Shown in pieces: positions 49,472 to 61,427 of a DNA stretch of 64,000 nucleotides. The stretch covers positions 89,714,107 to 89,778,106 of the forward strand of contig OY720344.1 in the NCBI GenBank assembly GCA_963082975.1, written 5' to 3'. The notes under the pieces are model-generated. The model made no database searches, was not told the DNA's origin, and saw nothing but the letters and a program-made list of their open reading frames with translations. A program made the translations under genes and the position numbers. Source of the stretch: Labia minor (taxonomy: Eukaryota > Arthropoda > Insecta > Dermaptera > Spongiphoridae). Numbering within the stretch: position 1 is the stretch's first letter; every line of letters begins with the position of its first letter.

Positions 49472-50028
49472 ACTATCTCGATGTCGAGATTTTGATGTTT
49501 TTATACGTTTTGAACGTCCCTGAGTCATTTTCACTAAGGTTGAGAAAAATGTCTGTGTGTGTGTTGTGTGTATGTGTGTATGTAGACAAGATTACGCATA
49601 AAAGGTTTGAGCTAGAATAATGAAATTTGGTATTATTCAAAATTCGTAGTTTTCTATCAACTTTTGAGAAATATAGCTCAACCGGAAAAGGGTCATTACC
49701 TACCACGTTTTGATTTTTTTTCCTCTAAACTGACCGTAAAAATAAAGATATATGTTTGATAATTTTTCACATGATTAAAAATTGTATAAAACTGCTATAT
49801 ATAGAATTTCAGCTTGATTGAATCGCTGAAAGTAAAACCCGAATTAATTTTTTAACACTGCAATTCTCGCACCAGCAAGTGACGAGGTGCCATCAACAAA
49901 GAACCAAACTCACGCTGGTTTAATATTATTATTTATTGATTTTAATTTATAATTTAATTAATTAAATTTAATTTTAATATGTTATTTAATCCACTTCAAT
50001 TTGCGAGATAGTCGTGTGGAGACACTAG
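49472..50028 (+). mobile_element. Family A copy A8 (Helentron-like), 5' end deleted
   Basis: Starts ACTATCTCGATGTCGAG, so about 35 bp after the inverted repeat (hairpin and GATCACG tract) are missing. The microsatellite is short and broken (49554-49580). The 3' part is complete to GCGAGATAGTCGTGTGGAGACACTAG, with the hairpin damaged. Confidence 0.85.
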
Positions 50029-50624
50029 CTTATTTATCAGTAAATTCAACACGATCGATCTATCTTTAAGATTACAAAATATTTAGTTCAAGAAATATAC
50101 TATTATTAATAAGAAATGAAAAAAATATATCTCTTAGTTGTGTGGGTGAAATAACTAAAGAAAATGTTATGTTCATTAATAAATTTCAAGGTTAAAAAAA
50201 AAATACTAGATAATTTAGTGGTAATAAAATACCAATCACATATAATTTCAATAGTTATTTTTTAAATGATATCAATCTTAAAGTTCTCGTAGTCACGTGG
50301 ATTGACATACACGTTCAGCATAGCAAATTAAATATAATATCTTTATTTAAATCAAAATAAAGAGCAATTGTTAGGTTTATATTTATTTATTATTATAATA
50401 TTTATCTGAAATAATTAACAGTTAATCTAGAAAAGAACAATGAAAATAAAATATTTTAAAGCTTATTAGAGTATTCTAATTGTAATATTATATACTAATG
50501 TGATATAAATGTAGGATTGTTTTAATAAATAAAAAATTAATATTTATTCTATGTTCTATAATTTTAGTTTACGATACATGTTTCGATTTTGTGAAAATTT
50601 TTTTTAATAATTAATCGATTAATT
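50029..50624. other. AT-rich DNA, nothing supported
   Basis: AT-rich sequence between A8 and the B2-B3 tandem. Confidence 0.5.
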
Positions 50625-51253
50625 ACCGACCGACGATAGTAAGGGAGGTATTGTTTTCACACCAAATTTCACATGTGGAGATTTTTACATATCTCCACGA
50701 ATCATGCATTTTCTTAACAGAAAAAAGTATTTTTGCATGATGTCTGTCCGTCCGTCCGTCCGTATAGATGTGTACAGCCTGAACGGCTCAACCGATTTTG
50801 ATGAAATTTGGTATATTTACTTAAAACATCAGTGGGACGAATTGATCAACTTTTGGTGCAAATCCGGAAACCAGAAGTGGTAGTATTAACGATCGACGAT
50901 AGGAAGGGAAGGGTTATTTTAACACAAAATTTCACATGAGGAGATTTTTTTATATATCACCACCAATCATACACTTTGTATTCGTTTTATTCTCGGGAAA
51001 ATCATATATATTAGTTTTTTCTTGATTTAAAATTATATGACGTCATCCAGCCATTCATCGCGTCACAGCCTGGTCTTACATATATATTATAAATAAAATA
51101 AAATTAAAAATGTTTATATTTATTATTTATGTATCCATATCTGTTTTTTATTACATTAATAGATATATTAAAATTATTTGAAATTGTTTCTGTAGCTGCT
51201 AATTAATTTACTTCAAACCGTCGGTCGGTTCGGACCTGGCCACAGGTCAACTT
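50625..51253 (+). mobile_element. Family B copy B2 (Helentron-like), first of a tandem pair
   Basis: Complete 629-bp plus-strand copy: 5' ACCGACCGACGATAG, microsatellite GTCTGTCCGTCCGTCCGTCC (50743-50762), the module GAACGGCTCAACCGATTTTG, the 3' partner CGTCGGTCGGT and the hairpin GACCTGGCCACAGGTC, then CAACTT. It is followed by ATT and then B3. If the true unit is TACCG...CTTAT, the two copies abut with no spacer. Confidence 0.9.
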
Positions 51254-51256
51254 ATT

Positions 51257-51885
51257 ACCGACCGACGATAGTAAGGGAGGTATTGTTTTCACACCAAATT
51301 TCACATGTGGAGATTTTTACATATCTCCACGAATCATGCATTTTCTTAACAGAAAAAAGTATTTTTGCATGATGTCTGTCCGTCCGTCCGTCCGTATAGA
51401 TGTGTACAGCCTGAACGGCTCAACCGATTTTGATGAAATTTGGTATATTTACTTAATGCATCAGTGGGATGAATTGATCAACTTTTGGTGCAAATCCGTG
51501 AACCGGAAGTGGTAGTATTAGCGATCGACGATAGAAAGGGAAGGGTTATTTTCACACCAAATTTCACATGAGGAGATTTTTTTATATATTACCACGAATC
51601 ATGCACTTTGTATTGGTTTTAACCTCGGGAAAATCATATTTATTAGTTTTTTCTTGATTTAAAATTATATGATGTCATCCAGCCATTCATGGCGTCACAG
51701 CCTGGTCTTACATATATATTATAAATAAAATAAAATTAAAAATGTTTATATTTATTATTTATGTATCCATATCTGTTTTTTATTACATTAATAGATATAT
51801 TAAAATTATTTGAAATTGTTTCTGTAGCTGGAAATTAATTTACTTCAAACCGTCGGTCGGTTCGGACCTGGCCACAGGTCAACTT
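51257..51885 (+). mobile_element. Family B copy B3 (Helentron-like), second of a tandem pair
   Basis: Complete 629-bp copy of the same length as B2, with the same microsatellite allele (GTCTGTCCGTCCGTCCGTCC at 51375-51394). It differs from B2 at scattered sites (for example TTAATGCATC here against TTAAAACATC in B2). The same length and allele suggest a shared origin, with later divergence. Confidence 0.9.
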
Positions 51886-51900
51886 ATTTTTTAATGTTAT

Positions 51901-51970
51901 TGAGTTAAAAGTGATAAAATGTTGTGATGTAGATGCTAAACTTGAGTTCAAATCTCACCAGGTTCATAAA
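51901..51970 (+). repeat. tRNA-like SINE head (shares box B tract with 39.0 kb)
   Basis: A box-A-like TTAAAAGTGATAAAATG is followed by GTAGATGC and box-B-like GAGTTCAAATCTCACC, then AGGTTC. The tract CAAATCTCACCAGGTTC matches the minus-strand unit at 39030-39083 with one change. The cloverleaf is weak. Best read as a tRNA-derived repeat head. Confidence 0.45.
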
Positions 51971-52664
51971 TATTTTAAAATTATTATTTAATAATTAAAT
52001 ATTTAATTCATATTTAATGTTAGATGAGGTAAAATAAATAAATCAGAGTAATCTAGATAATATGAACTTAAATACAATCATAAGAGCCAATAAAAAATTA
52101 GTCTCTTCAAATTATTAATAAAATATAAGATTTTACTATTTATTTTTCTGAGGAAGAAGTTATCTATCTAATCATCGCTATTTTTTCTATCTCAATTTTA
52201 TAAACCAAAAATAATATATAATAATAATAATATATAAATCGATATATGACTAAAATGGATAAAAAATTTTTTTATTATTTATATATTCTAATTACATTTT
52301 AATTAAAATTTATAAATTAGTGTTTGATGCCATAAAATAAATAAATAAAAAATAATTGATTATATTTACATTCAGGGCAAATATGGAATTTAAAACAGTG
52401 CTTATGATAATATAAAGAGATCTAAGCATATCTTGAGAAATATAACAAATTAATTCTTTTAATTAAATATAGTCATACTCAGCGACATCTTCTTTATTTG
52501 GTATCACTCTCTATACAAAGTTCAGTTACGTAAATCATACACATTCATTATTTAAACATCTGACTTTATACAATCCATATATTTAATTACTCATATTTAA
52601 TTTATGATTCAATTATTCATTATTCTGTTAATTATCCTATATACATATATAACTTATAGACTGA
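51971..52664. other. AT-rich DNA, nothing supported
   Basis: AT-rich sequence; may include the undefined body of the SINE-like unit before it. Confidence 0.45.
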
Positions 52665-52848
52665 TCACGGATCTAAATTTTGCTGAATTTTGTACACGAT
52701 GTGACAGCGATTCAGGCCGAATTTTTCAAAACTCTTTCTTAATGAGCACCTAAGATCCAAGAGGGAGGTATGTTCCAAATTTCATTGCAATCCGTTCTGT
52801 TAATTTTGTGGTTTCGTGAGTGAGTGAGCTTTATATATTTATATAGAT
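52665..52848 (+). repeat. Family L fragment with TATATAGAT tail
   Basis: Balanced tract with CCAAATTTCATTGCAATCCG, then TTCTGTTAATTTTGTGG, a short GAGT repeat (52817-52829) and a tail ending ATATAGAT. The order (reverse of the A/B module, short tetranucleotide repeat, AT tail) resembles family C, but the sequence is distinct. Only one copy is seen. Confidence 0.45.
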
Positions 52849-54879
52849 TTTTACAAGAAAACGAAACAAGGAAAGGATTATAATTGACCAGAAGGAAAAA
52901 GATAGAGAGGTTGTTTTAAAAAAAAAGTTTGCAAAAATTGTTGAAATAAACAGAAGAATATTGGTTTACAAAGAGAAGAAGAAAAAGAAATCATTTGAAA
53001 ATTTACAGAAGCTAATAATAAATTATTTAAATCGTTTTTCTTGTATCATATCTTTTAAAGAAATAAAACAAAATGAAAATAAATCTCTTTTCAATTTTTA
53101 TTTTACTCGCGAGTGGAATATCTCAATTTTTTTTAAGTATTTTTTTTTTATCTAAAACTTATTTAAATATTTAAACAAATATATAATCAAAGGAAGTTAC
53201 CGAAACAACGGGCAAGTTCATAAAATACTCACCTTAGTACCTACTTGTTTGTCTCTTTAAGAAATGTTTTATGGTGAGTTTAACTATTAAAACGAATCAT
53301 TAAAATATCAGTTGTCTTTACGAGTGTTCCCAGTGTTTGCCTTCAAAGTTTACTCTTCTTTTACTTATCCTTCTTGTTAACAAGGACTTTTTTTATCTTC
53401 CAATTGCGTCTTAATAGAATAATAATTATAACAGCTAGTAAATTTTTTAATTCATGGGTATTTAATTTAAAATTTATGCGTAAGTATAAAGAAAAAGGAG
53501 GGGAAGAAAGGGTTGTTAAAAATTAACTGTAATTATAAAATTAATATTGTTCATGGGGTTTGTGAGAGTAATTCATGCATTTATTGAAAATATGATTTCT
53601 CTAATATAGTCTTGACCAGTGGTGGGAGATTTAAGTCTCTTAATCACCTTTTAAATTCTTAAAAAGAAAAATTTTTGACAAAATCGATTTCTTTATTAAT
53701 TTATAATTAACCTATCTAAAAATAACATATAAATTTCCATATTAGGATTTATATATTTTGTATCTTTTCCGTTTCCTACATAAAAAAAATAAATAAAAAT
53801 TAATTAATAAAATTTAATTTAATTTTAATTTTATATTAATTTTAATTAATTTTTTGAATTGTTTTTTTTTCCTGATAACATATAATCAATATATAAATAT
53901 AATAAATTAATTTAATTATTAATTAATATAATAATTAATTTTTCAACACAAATAGCCTTTGTTATCTTAAGACCTTTATAATTCATCTTTAATCATGCAT
54001 TACGGTAGTTTTAAGATATCTCCACAATTTTACTGATTTATTATTTCGTATATCTATATTTTAAATTTGTATTATATATTTAGACCTTTGAAAATTTTAA
54101 TTTAATTTGGAAGGCCTATTTAAAATTGTTTGTTATAATTTTATTTATTTTCCATTTCTAATATCTTAATAGAAAATTAATTAAAGAAAAAAATAGTACA
54201 TTCAAAAATTTCTAAAGTGAAATGAGAATATTTTTTGTGAAAACCTAACTTTTCTCATAATTAATTCTTTTGCTAATATGAATTATTATACTAATCAAAG
54301 AGGGAAGAATTTTCTGACCAATTTACATATAAATGTAACATATAATTTAAAATAAAACCCTAGATAATTGGTAAATTATTAAAATTATAATACACATTAT
54401 AATTTTGTTATTTCAAATACAAACTTTAAAAATTTTATTCTATCTATTCATCTTCATACAGAATATTATTCTATTCATTATGAATTAATTATAATATAAA
54501 GTGAACTTGCATTAAAAAATCTTATTAAAATATATTTATTTAACATTAATTTTAAAATATAATATTAATACATTTTATTTTGTATATTATAATCCATCAG
54601 AGTAAATTAAATTAAATTATTTCATGAATGTAAATCTTTATTACATAAAATATCATAAAATCTTAAATTCAATTATAAAATAAAATATAATATCAAATTA
54701 CATTAAGTCACGAAATAGGTGGGAGGTTAAATTATCTATTAAATAGATAAATATTGTTTTTATAATCAAAATAATCATAATAAGATTAAAAATAATTATA
54801 ATAACCATTTACGTTTGTTACTTATAAGTATAAGAATTTATGGAAAAATTAAGTTTTTTTTTGAAAGTCATAAGTCAAT
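52849..54879. other. AT-rich DNA, nothing supported
   Basis: AT-rich DNA. The lysine-rich frame at 52961-53155 comes from A-rich sequence and shows no motif. Confidence 0.45.
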
Positions 54880-54970
54880 GATTAGATCAAATGGGGCTCA
54901 AAGGTCTTACAACGACCTTGCGCCTCGGGCGGCATCCAATGCTAAACACAAGTCGATATGTTTTTGGACC
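54880..54970. other. Small GC-balanced islet
   Basis: Includes AAGGTCTTACAACGACCTT, a 6-bp hairpin with a 7-nt loop, and GCGCCTCGGGCGGCATCC. No tRNA fold or coding frame is convincing. Confidence 0.3.
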
Positions 54971-55353
54971 AACATTTCCGATCAATTCTTCTGATAAATG
55001 ATTAAATTAAAATATAAAAAAAAAAGATTAATTATATATTCGAATTGGAAATCACCTGAAAATTTAAAAGAGAAATCTTATAATTATAATTTTCTTGTTC
55101 AATATGAGACAATAGTTTAATTATATTGACTAAATTTTTGGGTTATTTTTTTACACTCATATACATTAATAATTAATTAATTCATTTATTTTAGCAAATG
55201 ATTAATTAGATTTTAAATTTTTTTCAAAGAATAACCTTTTGTTTGCTTTCCAAAATAAATAATTGTTACTGAAAAATTTAATTTGATTATTAAATAAATT
55301 AATTATTTCTATATAGTCCAGCGTTTCTCATCATTTTCGGTTACAAAAAAAAT
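54971..55353. other. AT-rich DNA, nothing supported
   Basis: AT-rich gap before A9. Confidence 0.5.
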
Positions 55354-56508
55354 CTGGAGTGTCTCCACTCGATTAATTATCTCGCAAACTTGAATTGTAT
55401 TAATTAACTCATATATTATATTTTAATTAAATTTAATTAATTATAAATGAAAATTAATAAATAATATTTATTAAACCTGCGCGTGTTTGGCCCTTTGTTG
55501 ATGGCCCCGCGTCGCGTGCTGGCGCGTGATTTCCAGTCAACGTGTTAAAAAATTAATTCCTGTACTTTCAACGATTCAATCAACCTGAAATTCTATATAT
55601 AACAGTTTTATACAATTTTTAATCATGTGGAAAAAGTATCAAAGATATATCTTTATTTTTACGGTCAGTTTAGAGGAAAAAAAATGAAAACGTGGTAGGT
55701 AATAGTTCTCTTCCGAATGAGCTACATTTCTCAAAAGTTGATAAAAAAAACTACAAATTTTGAATAATGCATATGTACCATATTTCATTATTCTAGCTCA
55801 AACCGTTTTTGCGTAATCTTGTCTACATACACACATACATTTTTCTCAACCTTAGTAATAAGTTGACCTGTGGCCAGGTCCGAACCGACCGACGGTTTGA
55901 AATAAATTAATTTCCAGCTACAGAAACAATTTCAAATAATTTTAATATATCTATTAATGTAATAAAAAACAGATATGGATACATAAATAATGAATATAAA
56001 CATTTTTAATTTTATTTTATTTATAATATATATGAAAGACCAGGTTGTGACGTCATGAATGGCTGGATGACGTCATATAATTTTAAATCAAGAAAAAACT
56101 AATAAATATGATTTTTCTCGAGGATAAAACCAATACAAAGTGCATGATTCGTGGTGATATATAAAAAAATCTCCTTTGGTGTAAAAATAACCCTTTCCTT
56201 CCTGTCGTCGATCGCTAATACTACCACTTCCGGTTTCCGGAATTGCACCAAAAGTTGATCAATTCATCCCACTGATGAATTAAGTAAATATACCAAATTT
56301 CATCAAAATCGGTTGAGCCGTTCAGGCTGTACACATCTATACGGACGGACGGACAGACGGACGGACAGACATCATGCGAAAAATACTTTTTTCTGTTTAG
56401 AAAATGCATGATTCGTGGAGATATGTAAAAATCTCCACATGTGAAATTTGGTGTGAAAACAATACCTCCCTTACTATCGTCGGTCGGTAAAAATGACTCA
56501 GGGACCTA
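55354..56508 (-). mobile_element. Family A copy A9, split by a family B insertion
   Basis: The minus-strand copy begins at 55354 (CTGGAGTGTCTCCACTCG, with ATTA inserted before ATCTCGC). It runs to 55856 (CTCAACCTTAGT) and resumes at 56489 with AAAAATGACTCAGGGACC, ending about 56508. The rest of the 5' end is missing. Between the halves lies the complete B4. Intact A copies have CTTAGTGAAAATGA at this point. Removing B4 therefore restores the A sequence with one base change and no target duplication. Confidence 0.9.
55860..56488 (-). mobile_element. Family B copy B4 (Helentron-like), nested in A9
   Basis: Complete 629-bp minus-strand copy. On the plus strand it reads AAGTTGACCTGTGGCCAGGT and then CCGAACCGACCGACGG at the left, and CGTCGGTCGGT at the right. 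The microsatellite is GGAC/AGAC units at 56341-56370. The minus-strand frame (56221-56409) contains SLNGSTDFDEIWYIY, the translation of the shared module, and is not a gene. Confidence 0.9.
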
Positions 56509-56739
56509 TCTAATGAACTTAAGAATGAAGGTGCAAACCTCAACAATTTCAATTTAAAATATAATATTTAATGTTAATTGGATCAAAATAAGTATATACT
56601 AATATATAAACTTAAATCCCTAAAGCCATTAAAAAACTATTTATTCTTTTTCTAACAAATTTTTTAAAATAAAAATTTATAAATAATTATTTGTCAATAA
56701 ATAATAATTGATATGTGAGAGTGATATTTAGAAAGAGGC

Positions 56740-56950
56740 ATAACAGGTGCCTTATGATCCGTCAGCGTGTTCTCCTTAAAAAATAGCACAATGGACTTAT
56801 TGAAATGCGCCACTCGGTTTCGATTGTACTTGGATAACAAGATCCTACCTGGCATTAAGCCCAAAAGAATGGAGATACATTCATCGAGCCTTTGCTTTCT
56901 AATGCATTTGTGGTGTAAATATTCAAAATGGCTTATGTAATTGTTTATAA
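56740..56950. other. GC-balanced islet, function unknown
   Basis: Non-repetitive balanced stretch (for example AGGTGCCTTATGATCCGTC and AATGCGCCACTCGGTTTCG). No frame with a domain or repeat ends. Candidate host regulatory element. Confidence 0.35.
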
Positions 56951-57109
56951 ATCAAATGAACAGAAAATATTAACACTGAAATAGAAATTGTTTTTTAAAC
57001 AATGAATTTAGAGATTTAGAGCAAGTTTTGAAAAATTAATAGATCATTTGTTTTTTTTTGTTTGCAAAATAAATAAATAAATATAAAAATAAAAAAAAAG
57101 AACAAACGA

Positions 57110-57260
57110 GAGAAGATTTCCTGAGTGAAGGCGTGTGAAAGGATGACATAAGAGTGGAATTCTCCCGTTACCTGTCTTCTCGGCCCTGACCCTCCGAAAG
57201 GTCCTAACATTTGCAGATGGGAATGGATGTTCAGTGAGAGCGATTGATTCTTCAATGAAA
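57110..57260. other. GC-balanced islet, function unknown
   Basis: Balanced stretch with TTACCTGTCTTCTCGGCCC and CCTCCGAAAGGTCC. A minus-strand frame (57016-57255) crosses it and shows no domain. Confidence 0.3.
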
Positions 57261-57375
57261 ATTAAGTCATTATTTTACTAGGAGCAGAAATAAATCAAGG
57301 AAAAAGATTTATTTCAAAAATGATCAAACTACATATTTACAAATTATTTTTAAAAACAGCAAAAGATAAGTTTTT

Positions 57376-58004
57376 ACCGACCGACGATAGTAAGGGAGGT
57401 ATTGTTTTCACACCAAATTTCACATGTGGAGATTTTTACATATCTCCACGAATCATGCATTTTCTTAACAGAAAAAGTATTTTTAGCATGATGTCTGTCT
57501 GTCCGTCCGTATAGATGTGTACAGCCTGAACGGCTCAACGGATTTTGATGAAATTTGGTATATTTACTTAATGCATCAGTGGGATGAATTGATCAACTTT
57601 TGGTGCAAATCCGGAAACCGGAAGTGGTAGTATTAGCGATCGACGATAAGAAGGGAAGGGTTATTTTCGCACCAAATTTCACATAAGGAGATTTTTTTAC
57701 ATATCACCACAAATGTATTGGTTTTTTCCTCGGGAAAAATCATCTTCATTATGTTTTTCTTAATTTAAAATTATATGACGTCACCCAGCCCTTCATGACG
57801 TCACAGCCTCGGGTAACGCCGGCAACGCCGGCTACTTCAGCTATATATTATAAATAAAATAAAATTAAAAATATTTATGTTATATCCATATCTGTTTTTT
57901 ATTACATTAATAGATATATTAAAATTATTTGAAATTGTTTCTGTAGCTTGAAATTAATTTATTTCAAACCGTCGGTCGGTTCGGACCTGGCCACAGGTCA
58001 ACTT
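57376..58004 (+). mobile_element. Family B copy B5 (Helentron-like), with small GC-rich replacement
   Basis: Plus-strand copy with standard ends (ACCGACCGACGATAG and the hairpin GACCTGGCCACAGGTC, then CAACTT). The microsatellite is very short (GTCTGTCTGTCCGTCCG). After GTCACAGCCT the usual GGTCTTACATATAT is replaced by a GC-rich stretch with two copies of AACGCCGGC (57813-57841 region). A few deletions keep the overall length at 629 bp. Confidence 0.9.
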
Positions 58005-58860
58005 ATTTATTTAGCATTAATCATTAGTAGAAAATGACTGAATGTGGATAGTTCTTTTTTTCTAATATTTTATTTTAAATTTCTCTTATCTTATTTCAGA
58101 TTAGTTATAACAGAGAATTAAATTGAAAACAATACCAAAAATGTAAGAATTCAACTGTTATTTAATAATATTATTTTACAAGTAAAAATCAATTTCAAAT
58201 AATGAGTTTTTTTTATACAATTTATAATTTAGACAAATGAAAACTATGTTTTATATATATATATAAAATTTTATTCCAAGTCATATTCACGTATTTTTGT
58301 CAGATTTCGGTACCCATTATTAACGCATTTTTAGAATCTTGGCATTCTATGTCTTAATAAATATAAGTCTGTGTTGGTAATGTTTAACTTAATATGTTCC
58401 AAAGCTACGAATGTCTCTGGCACTAGCACTGACACTGACACAAATGTTGTCCTGCTCGTACCACAGTTTGAGGTCAACCTGTAATACGAGTCAAACCTGG
58501 ACCCGGAATTTACTTTTCATAATCAAAATATAAACATATACATATATATATATATATAATATAATATTCATTTAATTTTAACTTAAAATTTACAAAACTT
58601 TTTTAAGAGTCAAATTTTTATTTTTAAGAATTACTTAAATAAATTTTAAAATTTTACAAAATATAAATATTCTTCTTCACCGATCTTATGTTTTATGTTC
58701 TTTCAAATTATAAACTACCAAGTAAGAATATATAATTTAATATTTATTTTCTTATATTATTCCAGGAAAAATAAAAGTATATATTGAGTTTTCTTTTATA
58801 AGGAATTTTATTTCATTTTCAGTTTAATTATTTTCTCTAGCATATTAGTAGTGTTACGTG
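58005..58860. other. AT-rich DNA with one balanced patch
   Basis: AT-rich sequence; a balanced non-repetitive patch lies at 58395-58510. A TA run lies at 58541-58558. No gene seen. Confidence 0.45.
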
Positions 58861-58889
58861 AGAAGTGAAACCATGAAAGCCTTGTTATC

Positions 58890-59010
58890 AGGGCACGGGG
58901 CAATACACGTTTTTGGCAGCTGACCGTGATTTAGTAGTTACATGCCAACGGAGACCTTTTGGTAACCTTTGTGGTTAACCGGATTCAGATTCCGATTGCC
59001 TTGATCGAAA
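58890..59010 (+). repeat. Possible tRNA-like repeat head
   Basis: Contains a box-A-like TTTAGTAGTTACATGCC and box-B-like GGATTCAGATTCC, followed by a run of T. The spacing is longer than in a tRNA and no partner copy exists here. Low confidence. Confidence 0.25.
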
Positions 59011-60529
59011 TTTTTTTTGCTCTTATTGATTAATAAATAAATTCAATATTAAATAATAATAAACTAAATCAATTTTTTTCTGGATCCATTGATATTAATT
59101 TGTATTTAAATAATATATTATGTATATATATATAAAGGAAAAAAAAACTTCTTCCTGGATTTTTATTATTTACTCTGATCTTAATACCTGATGACCTTAG
59201 ATCCAAAAATAGGATATTTTTTCATTAATTAATTATTTTTTAATATCTTCCAATTATTACTTTCACTTTCTATCTATATATATATATTCAATCAAACTCA
59301 ATACTTTGTTATATATATAATTTTTTGTGATAGAGAGAGGATTGTGGGTGTCTAAGATGCTACATCAAAATTTTTGCCAAAAATAGACTAACCGGAAGTG
59401 TTACTTTACATCATTTAATTTTTTTTATAGATTTCTCGATAACAACCTTAAGGATTTTGATTAAACACAATTCATCAATAATTAAAATTATCTTTTATTT
59501 TTGGAATATTTGACCTACATTGAAGTATTTTAAATTAAGTATTTCTATAAAGTATCTTTAATTTTTGGTATAAAATAAAAAAGTAAAACTCTCACTATTG
59601 CTAGTATTATTAGAAAATGGATAAATATAAAATATCTACGAAATTAATTGTAAGAAAAAAAAATATTTCTCAATATTAACGTGGTAAGTGGAAATTTCTT
59701 TCTTTTCTTTTAAAAAAATGTTTATTATAAAATGTCATATCTAGAAATGTTTTAATAATATTAATTAATCAAATTAGATTTTATTCACAATGAATTGTTA
59801 TTGTTATCTCTTTCTTTTATATTGTTTTTTTATAATTTAATTAATTCAGGTCATCATGAATCGGACAATAAAAAGCTGATCAAATTAAAATTCTTGACTA
59901 TGCCAAGATAAATTTCAAAATGAGTTCAACATCACATAATATCAAGATAGCATTATAGTTAGAATAAAAAGAAAAATAATGAAAAGACCAAACAACCTGG
60001 TTCCTTGAAGTACTGAATGCTTCCCATACAAGAAAATGACTTTTCAAATTTAAACAAAAGATTACGACCATCGATATCATGAGGTAAAGGGTTAGGGTCC
60101 TTTGACACCTGGGCGTTAATTGGATTATAATTGACAGAATCTGTCAATAAAATTTTATAAAGGGCATAATTACATTTTTGAAAAGAGAGCTATTCATTAT
60201 TCTTTTCAAGTCGGTCGAGTAAAGAGAGAGAGAAAAAGAGAGGGGTTGAGAGACAAATCCAAAATGAAGTGGTGTATCTCTTTATCGAATAGATGTCAAA
60301 ATATTTTTTATTCACTTATCATTTCAACATACATTTATGCTATTTGAAATTATATCTATGTGAAATATGAGAATTAGAGAACAAATTGATACATAATAGC
60401 AATTATAATATTATTATAAATATTATTATCAATATATTTTTGATTTGATTTGTTTTTAAATAATTCAGTTGAAAGAAATATAATATATTAGGTATTAATT
60501 AAATTTATTATGTTTTCTAAAATCATCTT
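59011..60529. other. AT-rich DNA, nothing supported
   Basis: AT-rich DNA. The minus-strand frames at 59898-60147 overlap each other in different frames and show no domain. A purine-rich patch lies at 60215-60250. Confidence 0.45.
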
Positions 60530-60539
60530 CAGATATAGT

Positions 60540-60806
60540 TGGAATTTTCAAATTGAGAAGGCTGCGGTGGGCAGGACACGTGGCTAGAATGGGGGAGGAA
60601 AGAAAGGCGAAAAATATATTAGGGGGGAGACCGAGTGGGAAACGCCCGCTTGGAAGACCAAGGACGCGGTGGGTGGATAATGTAGGAAGGGACGTGACAG
60701 AGATGGGAGAGTTGTGGCTCAGAATAGGGACACTTGGAGAAGTGAGGTTGCTGCGGCCGAGAACTTTCGAGTTCCGTAGAGCCGCAGGGATAAATATAGA
60801 TAGATG
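60540..60806 (+). pseudogene. RTE-like retrotransposon 3' end
   Basis: The plus-strand frame from about 60553 reads RRLRWAGHVARMGEERKAKN, then GGRPSGKRPLGRPRTRW, then VDNVGRDVTEMGE. A single frameshift near 60715 moves the native ending into another frame: AQNRDTWRSEVAAAENFRVP and a stop at 60777-60779. The 3' flank GGGATAAATATAGATAGATG is the simple-repeat tail. The copy is less decayed than the other remnants but strongly 5'-truncated. The apparent 118-codon frame beyond the shift is an artefact. Confidence 0.85.
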
Positions 60807-61389
60807 TTTTCTAAAATTGATGCGTTTCCTATCACAAAAAATTTTAATTTTTATTTTTTTAATGAAATCTAAGCTATTTTGTTTTATAATTTCCTTTGTT
60901 TTTCTTTAAAATTTATAAAAAATGTCTTATCAGAGAATTCACCTCACCAAATATTAGAAATTAAAAACTATTTAATCTTTTCTTTTCTTTTAATAATACT
61001 TTATATTGAAGTTCTATTTCATTTGTATATAATACTGGTATTACCATATTAAATCAATTATTTAATTCAAAAAAAGGACCTACTCTTCGATATTCTTTAA
61101 AAAAAACATTTATTAACTATTATTTGACAGGATCCAATTTGAAAAAAAAATTGTAAAACTACCTATTTTAATAGTTATCTATTAATAATCTTATTTAATA
61201 GTTATTTATCAATGCATTCCATAAGGAGAGGTTATTTTATAACAAATTAATTAGTAGTACCTAAGCAGATACAGAGATAAATTCTATTTACGGCTTTAAA
61301 GCACAAATAAGCAAATAGAAAACGCATTTAAAGTCAATTCCTTAAACTGTTGTTTTATGTAATTTCCGCGTAATTATATATATTGTTTT

Positions 61390-61427
<38 letters not shown>

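Noticed and set aside
56221-56409. Frame with peptide SLNGSTDFDEIWYIY that recurs in family B copies
   Set aside because: It is a reading of the shared DNA module plus microsatellite; the frame is short and the module occurs in other families with frame changes.
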